A stretch of 9,826 nt of DNA from Gammaproteobacteria bacterium (GCA_030620735.1 JAUXDV010000048.1:1-9826), one strand, 5' to 3'. Numbered from the stretch's first letter, positions 1 through 6,633 are shown. Numbers and translations: made by a program. Notes: a model not told the origin generated them from the letters alone.

Positions 1-2
1 AC

Positions 3-164
3 CGTGACCGCGATTTCGAATCACCCCAGCACTCCAGTGAATGCCACGCGGATTCCGCCATCCCCGGCTATGTCGACTACGGTCTCTATCATGGCGCGAA
101 GCTGAAGATCGATATTGAACAAGGGCGCTTCGTGTTTTTCTACCTGCCTGTGGATTTCGACTGA
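3..164 (+). CDS. C-terminal end of an unidentified protein (partial)
   Basis: An open frame enters from the left edge and runs 53 codons to a TGA at 162-164. The visible tail contains PGYVDYGLYHGAKLKIDIE and ends FFYLPVDFD, alternating hydrophobic and charged residues as in a beta-rich domain. Codon use matches the argG gene that follows, and no other frame gives as plausible a peptide here. I do not recognise the family. There is no clear terminator after it: argG's probable promoter starts within about 30 bases of the stop, so the two genes are probably separate transcription units. The start and most of the protein lie outside the window. Confidence 0.6.
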   Translation, partial: RDRDFESPQHSSECHADSAIPGYVDYGLYHGAKLKIDIEQGRFVFFYLPVDFD

Positions 165-174
165 TTTTTCACTG

Positions 175-199
175 TTGCACCATTTGATTCAGGTATAAT
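175..199 (+). promoter_or_regulatory. Probable argG promoter (-10 region)
   Basis: A perfect TATAAT lies at 194-199, 36 bases before the argG start. The best -35-like hexamer, TTGCAC at 175-180, is only 13 bases upstream, too close for a standard sigma-70 spacer, so the -35 contact is weak or activator-assisted. The -10 call is firmer than the -35 call. Confidence 0.45.
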
Positions 200-235
200 T
201 CTCCGCTTTATTGCGCTTTCCCTAGGATTTTCATC

Positions 236-1456
236 ATGTCTGACTCCGGCATCAATAAGGTTGTGCTCGCTTACTCTGGTGGTCTCGATACCTCCGTTAT
301 TCTCAAATGGCTGGAGGATACCTATGGCTGTGAAGTGGTGACATTTACCGCTGATATTGGCCAGGGAGAGGAGGTCGAACCGGCGCGTGTCAAGGCCGAG
401 GCGATGGGCATCAAGGAGATCTATATCGAAGATCTGCGTGAAGAGTTTGCGCGAGACTATGTCTTTCCGATGTTTCGAGCCAATGCTATCTATGAAGGCG
501 AATACCTGCTCGGCACATCCATTGCCCGTCCCCTGATCGCCAAACGCCTGGTCGAGATCGCACAGGAGACCGGCGCCGACGCCATCTCCCATGGCGCAAC
601 CGGCAAGGGCAACGACCAGGTACGTTTCGAGCTGGGCGCTTATGCATTGATGCCGGATGTCAAGATCATCGCTCCCTGGCGCGAATGGGATCTGCTGTCA
701 CGCAAGAAGCTGATGGATTATGCAGAGCAGCACGGCATCGATGTCGATTTCGCCAGGGCGGGAAAAAAGTCCCCCTATTCGATGGATGCAAACCTGCTGC
801 ATATCTCCTATGAAGGCGATATCCTCGAAGACCCCTGGGCGGAGCCGGAAGAGGAGATGTGGCGTTGGAGCGTCTCTCCTGAAGCGGCTCCTGACGAGCC
901 AACCTACCTGGTCCTCAGTTATGAAAAAGGCGACATCGTCGCCATCGACGGCAAAGCGATGTCAGCCTCCGAAGTGATGGAGTATTTGAACAAGGTTGGC
1001 GGCGATAACGGCATCGGACGTGACGACATCGTCGAAAACCGCTATGTCGGAATGAAGTCCCGCGGCTGTTACGAAACGCCGGCGGGAACCATTATGCTCA
1101 AGGCGCATCGCGCCATGGAGTCTTTGACCCTGGATCGCAATGCCGCGCATCAAAAAGATGAGCTGATGCCGCGCTATGCCGAGATGATCTACAACGGCTA
1201 CTGGTGGAGTCCCGAACGCGAAATGCTGCAGGCGGCAATCGACCACACCCAGCAGGTGGTCAATGGCGAGGTGCGCGTCAAGCTCTACAAAGGCAACGTC
1301 TCGATTGCCGGGCGTCGTTCGGAAACCAACTCGCTTTTCGACGAATCCATCGCAACCTTCGAAGATGACGAAGGCGCCTATGACCAGAAGGATGCAGAGG
1401 GTTTTATCAAGCTCAATGCGCTGCGCTTGCGGGTTGCTGCAAGGCGTAGGACATAA
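236..1456 (+). CDS. argG: Argininosuccinate synthase
   Basis: This cytoplasmic enzyme joins citrulline and aspartate, using ATP, to make argininosuccinate, the penultimate step of arginine synthesis. The 406-residue length is the usual one for the family. The N-type ATP pyrophosphatase loop SGGLDTS is at residues 14-20. LLGTSIARPLIAK (91-103), SHGATGKGNDQVRFE (118-132) and ENRYVGMKSRGCYETP (267-282) are the conserved nucleotide, citrulline and aspartate binding blocks. The ATG at 236 is preceded by AGGA at 224-227 with eight bases of spacing, and the protein begins as close homologues do. The gene stands alone among its neighbours, with no other arginine gene in view. Its TAA stop runs directly into a short CACGAAA tandem repeat. 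Nothing in it looks broken. Assignment is secure. Confidence 0.97.
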   Translation: MSDSGINKVVLAYSGGLDTSVILKWLEDTYGCEVVTFTADIGQGEEVEPARVKAEAMGIKEIYIEDLREEFARDYVFPMFRANAIYEGEYLLGTSIARPLIAKRLVEIAQETGADAISHGATGKGNDQVRFELGAYALMPDVKIIAPWREWDLLSRKKLMDYAEQHGIDVDFARAGKKSPYSMDANLLHISYEGDILEDPWAEPEEEMWRWSVSPEAAPDEPTYLVLSYEKGDIVAIDGKAMSASEVMEYLNKVGGDNGIGRDDIVENRYVGMKSRGCYETPAGTIMLKAHRAMESLTLDRNAAHQKDELMPRYAEMIYNGYWWSPEREMLQAAIDHTQQVVNGEVRVKLYKGNVSIAGRRSETNSLFDESIATFEDDEGAYDQKDAEGFIKLNALRLRVAARRRT

Positions 1457-1457
1457 C

Positions 1458-1484
1458 CACGAAATACACGAAAATCACGAAATA
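1458..1484 (+). repeat. Three-copy 9-base tandem repeat (CACGAAA type)
   Basis: CACGAAATA, CACGAAAAT and CACGAAATA follow one another exactly, starting at 1458, 1467 and 1476, two bases after the argG stop. The same core recurs as CACGAAG near 9351-9374 and inverted at 9405-9411. Degenerate CACGAA arrays of this kind occur between genes in many proteobacterial genomes. No function is evident. Confidence 0.7.
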
Positions 1485-1548
1485 GATCGTAGGGGGATAA
1501 GCATCAGCGCATCCACCAGCATTCTGTAGATATGAGAAATAATAAATA

Positions 1549-2619
1549 ATGAGCAGTGAGGGTAACACAGCCTTGATTACTGGCAACGTCATGCTTGATG
1601 TTGCCGGTATGGAATTGACAGCAGAAGATATTGAGCGTCTCGCACATCCTGCCTGCGGCGGAGTGATCCTCTTCTCCCGCAATTATGACAATCCTCAACA
1701 GCTGGCTGCGCTCGTCAGCAGCATGCGCGCCAGTTCACCCACGCCACTGTTGATTTCAGTCGATCACGAAGGGGGCAGGGTGCAGCGGTTCCATAAAGGC
1801 TTCACCAGTTTGCCGCCGATGTCATGGCTGGGACAATGCTACGATCAGGATGCCGGAAAGGCCTTGCTGCAGGCCCGTGAACTGGGATGGCTGATGGCCG
1901 CCGAGTGTCGAATGGCCGATATTGATTTCAGCTTTGCGCCGGTTCTCGATCTTGGCCTGGGTGTGTGTGACGTTATTGGAAATCGCGCGTTCCATGCCGA
2001 CCCGGACGTCATTTCCGCACTGGCCGCTGCCTGGATGCATGGCATGCATGATGCGGGAATGGCAGCCGTTGGCAAACACTTTCCGGGACATGGCGCCGTC
2101 AGCGAGGATTCACATCTCGATCTGCCCGTCGATAGGCGTGATATCGACGCCATCATGAAGAACGATGTCCGACCCTATATCAGTATGTTCAGCGATGGAC
2201 TGGAAGCTGTCATGCCTGCGCATGTCATCTACCAGCAGGCTGACGAGCATGCCGCCGGTTTTTCGCACTTCTGGCTGCAGCAGGTTTTGCGTGACCAGCT
2301 TCAATTCGACGGCGTGATTTTCAGTGATGATCTCTCCATGGCTGCAGCTGCATCCGCCGGCAGTTATGCGACGCGTGCGCTGTCTGCAGTAGATGCCGGA
2401 TGCGACATGGTATTGATATGCAACCAGCCGCAAGCCGCGGATGAAATTCTGCAGGCAATGCAGGGCCATCACTCTGTTGAGAGCCAGCACCGACTGCAGA
2501 CAATGGTCGCCAAACAAAATAGCACTCTTGCCGGTCAGTTATCCGGCAAGCGCGGCAGCAAGGCAGTGAAACTGGCTGATGAAGGAGTCACTGCGACAGC
2601 GATGGAACAGACAGCATGA
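1549..2619 (+). CDS. nagZ: Beta-N-acetylhexosaminidase NagZ
   Basis: NagZ is a cytoplasmic family 3 glycoside hydrolase that removes N-acetylglucosamine from anhydro-muropeptides during peptidoglycan recycling. It thereby feeds the muropeptide signal that controls AmpC beta-lactamase in many gammaproteobacteria. The 356-residue protein shows MLDVAG (15-20), GGVILFSRNY (37-46), DHEGGRVQRF (72-81), KHFPGHG (176-182), MPAHVIY (222-228) and FSDDLSM (258-264). By alignment with E. coli NagZ, which I recalled and counted, D260 is the nucleophile and D187/H189 the acid-base pair. The chosen ATG lacks a clear Shine-Dalgarno sequence, with only GAGA about twelve bases upstream. The next Met (codon at 1591) begins the conserved MLDV block, so the true start could be there. 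The 3' end overlaps hpt by four bases. Confidence 0.95.
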   Translation: MSSEGNTALITGNVMLDVAGMELTAEDIERLAHPACGGVILFSRNYDNPQQLAALVSSMRASSPTPLLISVDHEGGRVQRFHKGFTSLPPMSWLGQCYDQDAGKALLQARELGWLMAAECRMADIDFSFAPVLDLGLGVCDVIGNRAFHADPDVISALAAAWMHGMHDAGMAAVGKHFPGHGAVSEDSHLDLPVDRRDIDAIMKNDVRPYISMFSDGLEAVMPAHVIYQQADEHAAGFSHFWLQQVLRDQLQFDGVIFSDDLSMAAAASAGSYATRALSAVDAGCDMVLICNQPQAADEILQAMQGHHSVESQHRLQTMVAKQNSTLAGQLSGKRGSKAVKLADEGVTATAMEQTA

Positions 2620-3170
2620 ATCATACGACCGCTGAACACGCACAACAGGTACTGCGCAATGCCGCGTGTCTCTATACGCCGCAGCAGATCGATGCGTGCA
2701 TCGAGCAGATGGCGGTAAAACTGAACAGCAAGTTTAGCGCTAAAAGCCCGATCCTGTTATGCGTCATGAATGGCGGTGCTGTGTTGACAGGACTGTTGCT
2801 GCCGAAGCTGGATTTTATGCTGGAATTCGACTATATCCAGGCCACCCGTTACAGCGGAGAGACCAGTGGTGGAGATCTGGTGTGGAAACATCATCACGAA
2901 CTCCCTCTGCATGGACGGGATGTGCTGATTGTGGATGATATTCTCGATGTTGGACAAACCCTGAAAGAGATCCGCGAGGCCTGTCTGAATGAAGATGCGA
3001 AATCAGTCACTACAGCTGTGCTGGTGGAAAAAAAGCACAATAGAAATTGCGGTATAGATGCTGATTTTGTCGGCCTGGATGTTCCGGATAGTTATGTTTT
3101 TGGTTACGGCATGGATTACAGGGGCTTTTTGCGCAATGCGCCCGGCATATTCTCCACCGAAGATTACTAG
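2616..3170 (+). CDS. hpt: Hypoxanthine-guanine phosphoribosyltransferase
   Basis: This cytoplasmic purine salvage enzyme transfers phosphoribosyl from PRPP to hypoxanthine or guanine, giving IMP or GMP. The 184-residue length fits the type I PRTase family. The PRPP-binding loop VLIVDDILDVGQTL spans 103-116, with the acidic pair D107/D108. The flexible loop YSGETSGG is at 79-86, and the purine and metal-binding segment DVPDSYVFGYGMDYRG is at 155-170. The start ATG overlaps the nagZ stop (ATGA), so the two are probably translationally coupled. The phosphorylase gene begins eight bases after its stop. That neighbour is predicted to release hypoxanthine, the substrate of Hpt. The base preference (hypoxanthine, guanine or both) cannot be read from sequence alone. 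Confidence 0.95.
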   Translation: MNHTTAEHAQQVLRNAACLYTPQQIDACIEQMAVKLNSKFSAKSPILLCVMNGGAVLTGLLLPKLDFMLEFDYIQATRYSGETSGGDLVWKHHHELPLHGRDVLIVDDILDVGQTLKEIREACLNEDAKSVTTAVLVEKKHNRNCGIDADFVGLDVPDSYVFGYGMDYRGFLRNAPGIFSTEDY

Positions 3171-3178
3171 GATTATTC

Positions 3179-3913
3179 ATGAAAAAGATCGGCATTATCG
3201 GCGGCACTGGCTTCACCAGCATGAAGCAGCTGGAAATCATTCATCGTGAAGTCGTCAATACTCCCTATGGTGAAGCATCCGCTCCGCTGACACATGGACG
3301 CCTGGGCGATCTCGAGCTGCTGTTTCTGCCGCGCCATGGCAGCGGCCACAATATCCCGCCGCACCGCATTAACTATCGCGCCAACATCTGGGCAATGAAA
3401 GAGCTGGGCGTGGAGCAAATTATTGGCTTTGCCACTGTCGGCGGCATCACGCAGCCGCCGCAGGCGATGGTCATCCCTGATCAGCTCATCGATTACAGCT
3501 GGGGCAGGGAACAGACTTTTTTTGATGGCGAAGATGGCCTGGTCTCTCATGTTGACTTCACTGCTCCATTTTGTGCAGAGTTGCGTCAAATTCTGACAAA
3601 TGCGGCACTCGGCGCGGGCATCGATATTGTCACTGAAGGTGTTTACGGTGTGACCCAGGGGCCGCGGCTTGAAACCGCTGCCGAGATCAATCGTATGCAG
3701 GCTGACGGTTGTGATATCGTCGGTATGACAGCGCTTCCCGAGGCGGCTCTGGCGCGTGAAAAGGGACTTTGTTACGCCACCTGTGCAATCGTGGTCAACT
3801 GGGCTGCCGGAAAAGGCGACGGGGCCATTACGCAGGAGCTGATCGATGCACATCTGGAAATCGGTGCAGCCTCTATTGGCAGCCTGCTGCAAAACTTAAA
3901 ATCTAAAACTTAA
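3179..3913 (+). CDS. mtnP: S-methyl-5'-thioinosine (or methylthioadenosine) phosphorylase
   Basis: This is a 244-residue MTAP/PNP-family phosphorylase that cleaves a methylthio-nucleoside with phosphate, giving a purine base and methylthioribose 1-phosphate. GIIGGTGF (5-12), the phosphate-site RHGSGH (52-57), GFATVGGI (83-90), GPRLET (161-166) and GMTALPEA (182-189) are all present. In human MTAP two aspartates (D220, D222) contact the adenine base; here the aligned segment VVNWA carries N207 and A209. An Asn at the first position resembles 6-oxopurine-specific enzymes, so methylthioinosine is the more likely substrate, as for Pseudomonas PA3004. The start has AGGA overlapping the hpt stop, seven bases upstream. 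The last six codons and the stop lie inside an AT-rich repeat, which probably reshaped the C terminus. The symbol mtnP is the generic one for the family. Confidence 0.88.
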   Translation: MKKIGIIGGTGFTSMKQLEIIHREVVNTPYGEASAPLTHGRLGDLELLFLPRHGSGHNIPPHRINYRANIWAMKELGVEQIIGFATVGGITQPPQAMVIPDQLIDYSWGREQTFFDGEDGLVSHVDFTAPFCAELRQILTNAALGAGIDIVTEGVYGVTQGPRLETAAEINRMQADGCDIVGMTALPEAALAREKGLCYATCAIVVNWAAGKGDGAITQELIDAHLEIGAASIGSLLQNLKSKT

Positions 3914-3917
3914 AACC
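3892..3917 (+). repeat. AT-rich 26-base repeat, copy 1
   Basis: This 26-base stretch, built from AAACTTAAAA and CTAAAACTTAAAACC, matches 24 of 26 bases at 4408-4433. It covers the final six codons (N239-T244) and the TAA of the phosphorylase gene. The second copy and an inverted partial copy (4351-4366) lie on the far side of the small membrane gene. Confidence 0.75.
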
Positions 3918-3939
3918 ATCCACCAAACCTTGCTATGAT
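3910..3939 (+). promoter_or_regulatory. Probable extended -10 promoter of the small membrane gene
   Basis: TGC followed by TATGAT (3934-3939) forms an extended -10. TTAAAA at 3910-3915 is an acceptable -35 with 18-base spacing and is donated by the AT-rich repeat. Transcription would start near 3946, inside a small palindrome. Confidence 0.45.
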
Positions 3940-3954
3940 ATAGCTGTCGCTATA
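3939..3954 (+). promoter_or_regulatory. 6-4-6 perfect inverted repeat at a likely transcription start
   Basis: TATAGC, four loop bases (TGTC) and GCTATA form a perfect dyad just downstream of, and sharing one base with, the predicted -10. It could be a repressor operator or a short 5' hairpin. A chance palindrome cannot be excluded. Confidence 0.4.
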
Positions 3955-3976
3955 AGAGACTCAGGAGAGATAAACC

Positions 3977-4336
3977 ATGTCAGAAGAAAAACCCCCTGTT
4001 GCTGAAGCAACAGATGCTCAAAAAGAGAGCAAAGTTTCCATGATGATGATCATCTTGCTGGTCATCCTGATTTGGGCCGTGGTTGCCTATTTTATGACCA
4101 TGACCCCCAAAAAAGAGGGTGAAATTCAGCAGCAGGCAACAACCACGGAGCAGGCCGCCCCGGAGGCAACAATGCCAGCAGTCCCTGCAGAGGCGCCGAT
4201 GGATGCTCCCGCTGCTGTTGAAGCCACTCCAAAGCCAGTTGCAATAACTGTTGTCAAAGTGAAAAAAGTTCCAGCCAAAGATGAAAAAGAGGCCGTGGAA
4301 GTCCTGATGGACGTCTTTGCTCCCTCTGGAAAATAG
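3977..4336 (+). CDS. Small single-pass membrane protein of unknown function
   Basis: The protein is 119 residues long and I do not recognise a family. Residues 1-21 are polar and charged. Residues 22-42 form one strongly hydrophobic helix (MMIILLVILIWAVVAYFM). Residues 43-88 are a low-complexity stretch rich in Ala, Pro, Glu, Thr and Gln. A lysine-rich part (94-105) follows, and the chain ends near VLMDVFAPSGK. With no cleavable signal the likely topology is N-in, with an extended Pro/Ala linker and a short tail in the periplasm, as in small envelope anchors. A strong AGGAGA (3963-3968) sits eight bases before the ATG, and a plausible promoter precedes it, so it is probably transcribed alone. 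It is bracketed by copies of an AT-rich repeat. Confidence 0.8.
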   Translation: MSEEKPPVAEATDAQKESKVSMMMIILLVILIWAVVAYFMTMTPKKEGEIQQQATTTEQAAPEATMPAVPAEAPMDAPAAVEATPKPVAITVVKVKKVPAKDEKEAVEVLMDVFAPSGK

Positions 4337-4345
4337 AGGCGGGTT

Positions 4346-4441
4346 GTTAAGTTTTAGGTTTTAGGTAACACAGTATCTCGTTCCCACCGTCTCTGGTGGG
4401 AACGGGTAAACTTAAAACCTAACACTTAAAACCTAAAACCC
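4346..4441. repeat. Nested inverted repeat element with central hairpin
   Basis: The core is a perfect 10-base stem, CGTTCCCACC (4379-4388) and GGTGGGAACG (4395-4404), with a 6-base loop. It lies inside a longer inverted repeat whose arms, 4351-4366 and 4424-4439, match at 15 of 16 positions. The right arm also contains copy 2 of the 26-base repeat (4408-4433). GTTCCCAC-type hairpins are common interspersed elements in gammaproteobacteria. There is no U-tract after the stem, so it is not a textbook terminator, although RNA from it would fold strongly. Confidence 0.75.
4408..4433 (+). repeat. AT-rich 26-base repeat, copy 2
   Basis: This is the direct partner of 3892-3917, with two mismatches in 26 bases. 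It forms part of the right flank of the nested inverted repeat. Confidence 0.75.
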
Positions 4442-4460
4442 AATAACAGTTTTCTACTCA

Positions 4461-5657
4461 ATGACCAATCCTCACCAGCAGCTTGGCGCTTTGAGCCATC
4501 TTCATCAACTGCAGCAATCGCTGCTTGAGTCTCTCTCTGACGATGAGGCTCTCTACTACTACCATCCACAGCTGCAATCGCTCTCATGGTATTTTGGCCG
4601 TGCTGTCTATGTCGAGACCCTGTTGCTGCGCAGTGTCGTACAGGAAGAGAGCGATCTGGCCGACAGGGTATCGCATATTTTTGGTGATGAACGCCTCACC
4701 AATGCGCAGCTCGTGGATCAGATTCCCCAGCGCGGACACCTGCTGAACTGGGCGCTGGAGATCTATGAAGAGAACCTCACCCGTCTCGCAAATCCCTCCA
4801 TGTTGCCCGAACATCCTCTGCTGAAGGATGGCTGGCTGACCGCCATGCTGGTGCAGCTGCACAGCAGAATCTATGAACAGATGCTCGAGGTGCTGTCAGA
4901 GCGCACACTACATCAGAATCAACACTTTGAATGCTCACAGTCTTTGACCCCGGCTGATGCCGTGCTGGAAACTGCGACAATCAGACAGGGCCACTACCGC
5001 ATCGGCGCGACCAAAGGCGTGGTGTTTGATAATGAACTGCCGCGCCAGATCACTGAGCTGCACAGCTATCGCATCAGTCAATCGATGATAAGCAATGCCA
5101 ACTGGCTCTCTTTTATGCACGCCGGAGGTTATCAGCGTGACGAGTGGTGGAGTGGGGAGGGCGGCAGCTGGCGTCAGCAGCATCAACCCCAGACGCCGCA
5201 TCACTGGCGCAAAGATGCCGATGACAAGTGGTATATCATTGGTCAAAATGGGGCGAGTGATCTGTCACCGACAGATCCGGTATACGGCATATCCCTGTAT
5301 GAAGCGGAGGCATTCTGCAACTGGGTTGCAGGCCATGAGGGATTCGAAGGAGCCGCCATCCAGCACGAATACCAGTGGGAACTTGCGGCTCGTCAGGGAC
5401 TTATTGAGCAGACCGGACGCGTCAGGGAGTGGTGCTGGAATGCATTCGAGCCCTATGCGGGTTACGAACGCCCGAATATTTCACTACTGACGACCACTTT
5501 TCCTGACAATCATGTTGCCGTGCGCGGCGCCACGCTGCATACACAGCCTGCGCTGCGCCGCGCCAGTTATCGTGACAGCGCCGCTCCCGGAGAGCGGCAT
5601 CATCTTATTGGTTTACGTCTTGTGTTTCCGGCGCTTCCCGAGGTATGGCATAAATGA
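4461..5657 (+). CDS. EgtB-like protein: DinB-type helical domain plus FGE-sulfatase fold
   Basis: The 398-residue protein has the layout of ergothioneine synthase EgtB and its relatives. A DinB-like four-helix region covers about 10-150 and a formylglycine-generating-enzyme fold about 172-391. The latter shows YRIG (179-182), MISNANWLSFM (209-219), DPVYGISLYEAEAFCNWV (272-289), YQWELAA (304-310), REWCWNAFEPY (322-332) and the closing RRASYRDSA...GLRLVF (366-389). EgtB-type enzymes bind iron through three histidines in the helical domain. Here only H134 is obvious: the HxxxH motif reads HSRIY (Y138), and the N-terminal position appears to be R47 in WYFGR. The gene may thus encode a changed or inactive enzyme. 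No Shine-Dalgarno sequence precedes the ATG, yet no other Met occurs before residue 114. It overlaps xthA by four bases. No EgtD-like partner is visible. Confidence 0.75.
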   Translation: MTNPHQQLGALSHLHQLQQSLLESLSDDEALYYYHPQLQSLSWYFGRAVYVETLLLRSVVQEESDLADRVSHIFGDERLTNAQLVDQIPQRGHLLNWALEIYEENLTRLANPSMLPEHPLLKDGWLTAMLVQLHSRIYEQMLEVLSERTLHQNQHFECSQSLTPADAVLETATIRQGHYRIGATKGVVFDNELPRQITELHSYRISQSMISNANWLSFMHAGGYQRDEWWSGEGGSWRQQHQPQTPHHWRKDADDKWYIIGQNGASDLSPTDPVYGISLYEAEAFCNWVAGHEGFEGAAIQHEYQWELAARQGLIEQTGRVREWCWNAFEPYAGYERPNISLLTTTFPDNHVAVRGATLHTQPALRRASYRDSAAPGERHHLIGLRLVFPALPEVWHK

Positions 5658-6466
5658 AACTGGTCTCTTTTAATGTGAATGGTCTGCGCGCCCGTCCGCA
5701 TCAACTCGAAAAACTGCGTGATACGCTCGACCCTGACATTATCGGCCTGCAGGAGATCAAGGTGCAGGATCCTGACTTCCCGCTGCAGATGGTGCAGGAG
5801 ATTGGCTATCATGCCGAATACTTTGGCCAGAAGGGACACTATGGTGTCGCTTTGCTCTCCAAGAAGGCGCCTGTGAGTGTCTCACGCGGCTATGCAACTG
5901 ACGAGGAGGATGCCCAGCGCCGGCTGATCACGGCAACCTATGAGAGTGACAACGGCAACCGGGTGACTGTGATCAATGGTTATTTCCCCCAGGGCGAGAG
6001 CCGCACGCATGAAACCAAGTTCCCCAATAAGCGCCGCTTCTACGAAGATTTAATGGTCCATCTTCAGGGTTTTAGTCCTGATGACAACCTGGTCGTCATG
6101 GGTGATGTCAATATCGCCCGTCTCGACCGGGATATCGGCATTGGCCCGGATAATGCCAAACGCTGGCTGCGCAGCGGAAAATGCAGTTTCCTGCCCGAAG
6201 AACGTGAATGGATGGAGCGTCTCATGGAGTGGGGGCTGCTGGACACCTTCCGTGATATCCATCCTGATGTCGAAGACCGCTTCAGCTGGTTCGACTATCG
6301 CAGCAGGGGCTTTGATCGCGAACCCCGGAGAGGCCTGCGGATTGATTTAATACTTGCAACCAAAGCGTTGCAGAAGAGACTGCTCGGTGCAGGGATTGAT
6401 TACGACATACGCGCCATGCAGAAGCCCTCGGATCATTGTCCGATCTGGGCCGAGTTTGAGCTTTAA
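5654..6466 (+). CDS. xthA: Exodeoxyribonuclease III
   Basis: This is the major AP endonuclease and 3'-5' exonuclease of base-excision repair; it cuts beside abasic sites and clears 3' blocks. The 270-residue length matches E. coli XthA, which it follows closely throughout. Active-site segments are SFNVNGLRAR (5-14), LQEIK (32-36; E34), INGYFPQGESR (107-117), MGDVNIA (149-155; D151, N153), KRWLRSGKCSFLPEEREWM (169-187), RFSWFDYRS (209-217), GLRIDL (227-232; D231) and the terminal SDHCPIW (259-265; D260/H261). All metal and catalytic residues are present. The ATG overlaps the stop of the EgtB-like gene, so the two are probably co-translated, although I see no functional link between them. The overlap means expression depends at least partly on the upstream reading frame. 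Confidence 0.97.
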   Translation: MKLVSFNVNGLRARPHQLEKLRDTLDPDIIGLQEIKVQDPDFPLQMVQEIGYHAEYFGQKGHYGVALLSKKAPVSVSRGYATDEEDAQRRLITATYESDNGNRVTVINGYFPQGESRTHETKFPNKRRFYEDLMVHLQGFSPDDNLVVMGDVNIARLDRDIGIGPDNAKRWLRSGKCSFLPEEREWMERLMEWGLLDTFRDIHPDVEDRFSWFDYRSRGFDREPRRGLRIDLILATKALQKRLLGAGIDYDIRAMQKPSDHCPIWAEFEL

Positions 6467-6605
6467 CCTGAAATGGATTTTGAATGACACCTGCGTCATC
6501 CCGTCAGTTGGACACGGAGAATGAATCCCTTTATGATGGCGTCGTGTATTTGGCAAGGCTTGTCTTTGGATCAGGCCTTTTCAGCCACAGTTATTGTGAT
6601 GTGGA

Positions 6606-6633
6606 TTGACATGCGGTGTCCGGAAATTTGAAT
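6606..6633 (+). promoter_or_regulatory. Probable sigma-70 promoter of the lipoprotein gene
   Basis: A perfect TTGACA (6606-6611) is followed after 16 bases by TTGAAT (6628-6633; four of six -10 matches). It predicts a leader of about 54 bases before the ATG at 6694 and argues against a GTG start at 6616, which would lie inside the promoter. Confidence 0.55.

Noticed and set aside
140..592. A 150-codon minus-strand open frame across the argG start
   Set aside because: It covers the argG promoter and N terminus in antisense. There is no domain and it is not plausible as a gene.
3173..3892. A 239-codon minus-strand open frame opposite the phosphorylase gene
   Set aside because: The plus strand encodes a complete, motif-rich enzyme. 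The antisense peptide shows no recognisable domain and is a shadow of codon bias.
4346..4441. CRISPR-like or attachment-site reading of the repeats around 4350-4440
   Set aside because: There are no regularly spaced identical repeats with unique spacers, no cas or integrase genes and no tRNA. Nested inverted repeats explain the pattern better.
6555..6581. AAGGC/GCCTT hairpin followed by Ts as an xthA terminator
   Set aside because: The stem is only five bases with a 15-base loop and a very short T run, too weak to call.
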